64,000 nucleotides of DNA, taken from Streptomyces sp. CB00455 (GTDB taxonomy: Bacteria > Actinomycetota > Actinomycetes > Streptomycetales > Streptomycetaceae). This document shows, in pieces, positions 62,315-64,000 of the stretch. The notes under the pieces are model-generated. The model ran no database searches. It was not told the DNA's origin and saw only the letters and a program-made list of their open reading frames with translations. Location: contig NZ_LIVQ01000009.1 of NCBI RefSeq assembly GCF_001905445.1, positions 1 through 64,000 of the forward strand, read 5' to 3'. Within the stretch, counting starts at the first letter, position 1. Each line of letters opens with the position of its first letter. The position numbers and the translations under genes were made by a program.

Positions 62315-62596
62315 TCAGAGGTGGGCGTAGACGTCGTCGAGGGAGATCCCGCGCGCCACCATCATCACCTGGACGTGGTAGAGCAGCTGGGAGATCTCCT
62401 CGGCGGCGGCTTCCTTGCCCTCGTACTCGGCGGCCATCCAGACCTCGGCGGCCTCCTCGACGACCTTCTTGCCGATGGCATGGACGCCCTTGCCGACGAG
62501 CTCGGCGGTGCGGGACGTGCTGGGGTCGCCGGTGGCGGCCTTGAGCTGGAGCTCGGTGAAGAGCTCCTCGAAGGTCTTGGGGGGTTTGTTCGCCAT
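62315..62596 (-). CDS. hisE: phosphoribosyl-ATP pyrophosphatase
   Basis: 93-aa HisE, the second step of histidine synthesis. TFEELFTELQLK, GKKVVEEAAEVWMAA with the metal-binding glutamates, and EISQLLYHVQVMM are characteristic. It is separate from hisI, as in actinobacteria. Lies between ribH and hisG in one direction. Confidence 0.97.
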   Translation of the reverse strand: MANKPPKTFEELFTELQLKAATGDPSTSRTAELVGKGVHAIGKKVVEEAAEVWMAAEYEGKEAAAEEISQLLYHVQVMMVARGISLDDVYAHL

Positions 62597-62628
62597 GATG
62601 GTCCTCAGAATAAGGGGTCCCGCGCTGC

Positions 62629-63117
62629 CTACTGGCGCCAGGGTTCGCTGACGGTGCGCAGGGTCATGGCGGTGGAGACGGCGGCGGTGACCGCTTCGTG
62701 CCCCTTGTCCTCGTTGGACCCCTCGAGCCCGGCGCGGTCCAGCGCCTGCTCGTCGTTGTCGCAGGTCAGTACGCCGAAGCCGACGGGGACTCCGGTGTCG
62801 ATCGATACCTGCACCAGGCCCTGGGTGACTCCCTGGCAGACGTATTCGAAGTGCGGGGTGCCGCCCCGGATGACCACGCCGAGGGCGACGATGGCATCGT
62901 ATCCGCGCCCGGCCAGTACCTTCGCCACGACGGGGAGCTCGAAGCTGCCGGGGACGCGCAGCACGGTGGGCTCGTCGATGCCCAGCTCGTGCAGGGCCCG
63001 CAGGGCGCCGTCGACCAGTCCGTCCATGACCTTCTCGTGCCACTGGGCCGCGATGACGGCGACGCGCAGGTCTCCGCAGTTCTTCACGCTCAGTTCGGGT
63101 GCGCCCTTGCCGCTCAC
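62629..63117 (-). CDS. ribH: 6,7-dimethyl-8-ribityllumazine synthase
   Basis: 162-aa RibH, the penultimate step of riboflavin synthesis. FELPVVAK, GVVIRGGTPHFEYVC with the catalytic His89, and VPVGFGVLTCDNDEQA are family hallmarks. It follows ribBA with a 105-nt gap and is followed by hisE after 32 nt. Confidence 0.97.
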   Translation of the reverse strand: MSGKGAPELSVKNCGDLRVAVIAAQWHEKVMDGLVDGALRALHELGIDEPTVLRVPGSFELPVVAKVLAGRGYDAIVALGVVIRGGTPHFEYVCQGVTQGLVQVSIDTGVPVGFGVLTCDNDEQALDRAGLEGSNEDKGHEAVTAAVSTAMTLRTVSEPWRQ

Positions 63118-63222
63118 AGCTCTGCTCCTCGGTGGTTCGTGGGTGTACGGAGGTGTTCTGTTCCGGACGTCCGCGAAGTGCGGGACGTACGGGGGGTTTG
63201 GTACGGGTCGCGGGGGCCGCGG

Positions 63223-64000
63223 CTACTGGTTGCCGCAGGCGGAGACGGGCGCGGCCGCGTCCAGCCAGGGCAGGTCGTGGCCCATCCGGTCCCGCTTGGT
63301 GCGCAGGTAGTGCAGGTTGTGCTCGCCGGCCTCGACGGGCATCGCCTCCCGGCCGGAGACGGTGATGCCGTGCCGTACGAGGGCGGCGGCCTTCTCGGGG
63401 TTGTTGGTCATCAGGCGGACGCTGCGCAGGCCCAGGTCGGCGACGATCTGGGCGCCGGCCCCGTAGTCGCGGGCGTCGGCGGGCAGGCCCAGCTCCAGGT
63501 TGGCGTCGAGGGTGTCGCGGCCGCGCTCCTGGAGTTCGTAGGCGCGCAGCTTGGACAGCAGTCCGATGCCGCGGCCCTCGTGGCCGCGCAGGTAGACGAC
63601 GACGCCGCGGCCGGCGTCCTTGATCCGCTGCATGGAGGCGTGCAGCTGGGGGCCGCAGTCGCAGCGCTGGGACTGGAAGATGTCGCCGGTCAGGCACTCG
63701 GAGTGCATCCGGACCAGGACCTCCTCGCCGTCGCCGATCTCGCCGTGGACGAGGGCGACGTGCTCGACCCCGTCGACGGTGGAGCGGTAGCCGTAGGCGG
63801 TGAAGTCGCCGAAGGCGGTGGGCAGGCTGACCTCGGCCTCGCGGCGTACGGTCGGTTCGGCGGAGCGGCGGTAGGCGATCAGGTCCTCGATGGAGATGAT
63901 CGTCAGGCCGTGCTTGCGGGCGAAGGGGATCAGCTCGGGCAGGCGCAGCATGACGCCGTCCTCACCGGCGATCTCCACGATCGCGCCGGCCGGGCGCAGG
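63223..64000 (-). CDS. ribBA: bifunctional RibBA, C-terminal part (cut by window edge)
   Basis: The window holds the GTP cyclohydrolase II half and the end of the 3,4-dihydroxy-2-butanone-4-phosphate synthase half (RPAGAIVEIAGEDGVMLRLP). Zinc cysteines lie in SECLTGDIFQSQRCDCG, and the catalytic segment is LRGHEGRGIGL. The 5' end lies beyond 64000. It makes both riboflavin precursors, the first committed steps. First of ribBA-ribH in this window. Confidence 0.94.
   Translation of the reverse strand, partial: LRPAGAIVEIAGEDGVMLRLPELIPFARKHGLTIISIEDLIAYRRSAEPTVRREAEVSLPTAFGDFTAYGYRSTVDGVEHVALVHGEIGDGEEVLVRMHSECLTGDIFQSQRCDCGPQLHASMQRIKDAGRGVVVYLRGHEGRGIGLLSKLRAYELQERGRDTLDANLELGLPADARDYGAGAQIVADLGLRSVRLMTNNPEKAAALVRHGITVSGREAMPVEAGEHNLHYLRTKRDRMGHDLPWLDAAAPVSACGNQ

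Overview
The window is about 72% GC with strong GC3 bias and frequent GTG starts. Its gene families (conservon, RbpA, FxsA, SPW protein, AfsR-type regulator, bldA-type TTA codons) are typical of a Streptomyces chromosome. From memory, the gene order crr-ptsI ... rbpA-fxsA-ppm1 ... hisG-hisE-ribH-ribBA resembles the core of S. coelicolor from about SCO1390 to SCO1441. Most of the window therefore looks like conserved chromosome rather than a mobile element.

Layout. 0-3.3 kb: the 5' end of a 16S rRNA gene with its leader and promoters (minus strand), divergent from the PTS genes crr-ptsI, which are preceded by three DasR-type (dre) sites. 3.3-13 kb: a conserved unknown gene, acetoacetyl-CoA synthetase, a GH31 glycosidase, a Nudix hydrolase, a VanX-like dipeptidase, an Mpo1-like protein, and an OB-fold/thiolase pair behind a perfect 17-bp palindrome. 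13-17.5 kb: a complete conservon cvnABCD. 18.3-25.8 kb: a minus-strand cassette of kleisin-like, small coupled ORF, KITE-like and giant SMC-like ATPase genes. It matches the JetA-JetB-JetC (MksF-MksE-MksB) order but has no JetD/TOPRIM nuclease. This is the most interesting system in the window.

26-43.5 kb: 5-oxoprolinase pxpABC, HEAT-like and ankyrin proteins, a small membrane protein with an FtsK/TraB-like protein that has lost the Walker A lysine, a MocR regulator, GDPD, an Atg22-like MFS protein, rbpA with a clear sigma-R promoter, fxsA, polyprenol-phosphate mannosyltransferase, an amidohydrolase, Lrp, a conserved unknown and an APH-like kinase.

43.5-50 kb: an accessory island bounded by ~200-bp imperfect inverted repeats (about 88% identity by eye). 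It holds 65-bp tandem repeats, one orphan type I-E CRISPR-like repeat, an AfsR/SARP regulator with a TTA codon, and visibly AT-richer genes for a secreted trypsin-like protease and a secreted lectin-like protein. A compact three-stem RNA-like element lies at its right edge. 50.3-64 kb: an acyl-CoA dehydrogenase beside a TetR pseudogene, small membrane proteins, a C39 peptidase, a uridine kinase-like protein, an orphan EccA-like AAA+ protein, two CNNM transporters, a PH-domain protein, and hisG, hisE, ribH and ribBA (the last cut by the window edge).

All calls come from reading the sequence; no database search was run. Some start codons are chosen by ribosome-binding site and are stated as such.
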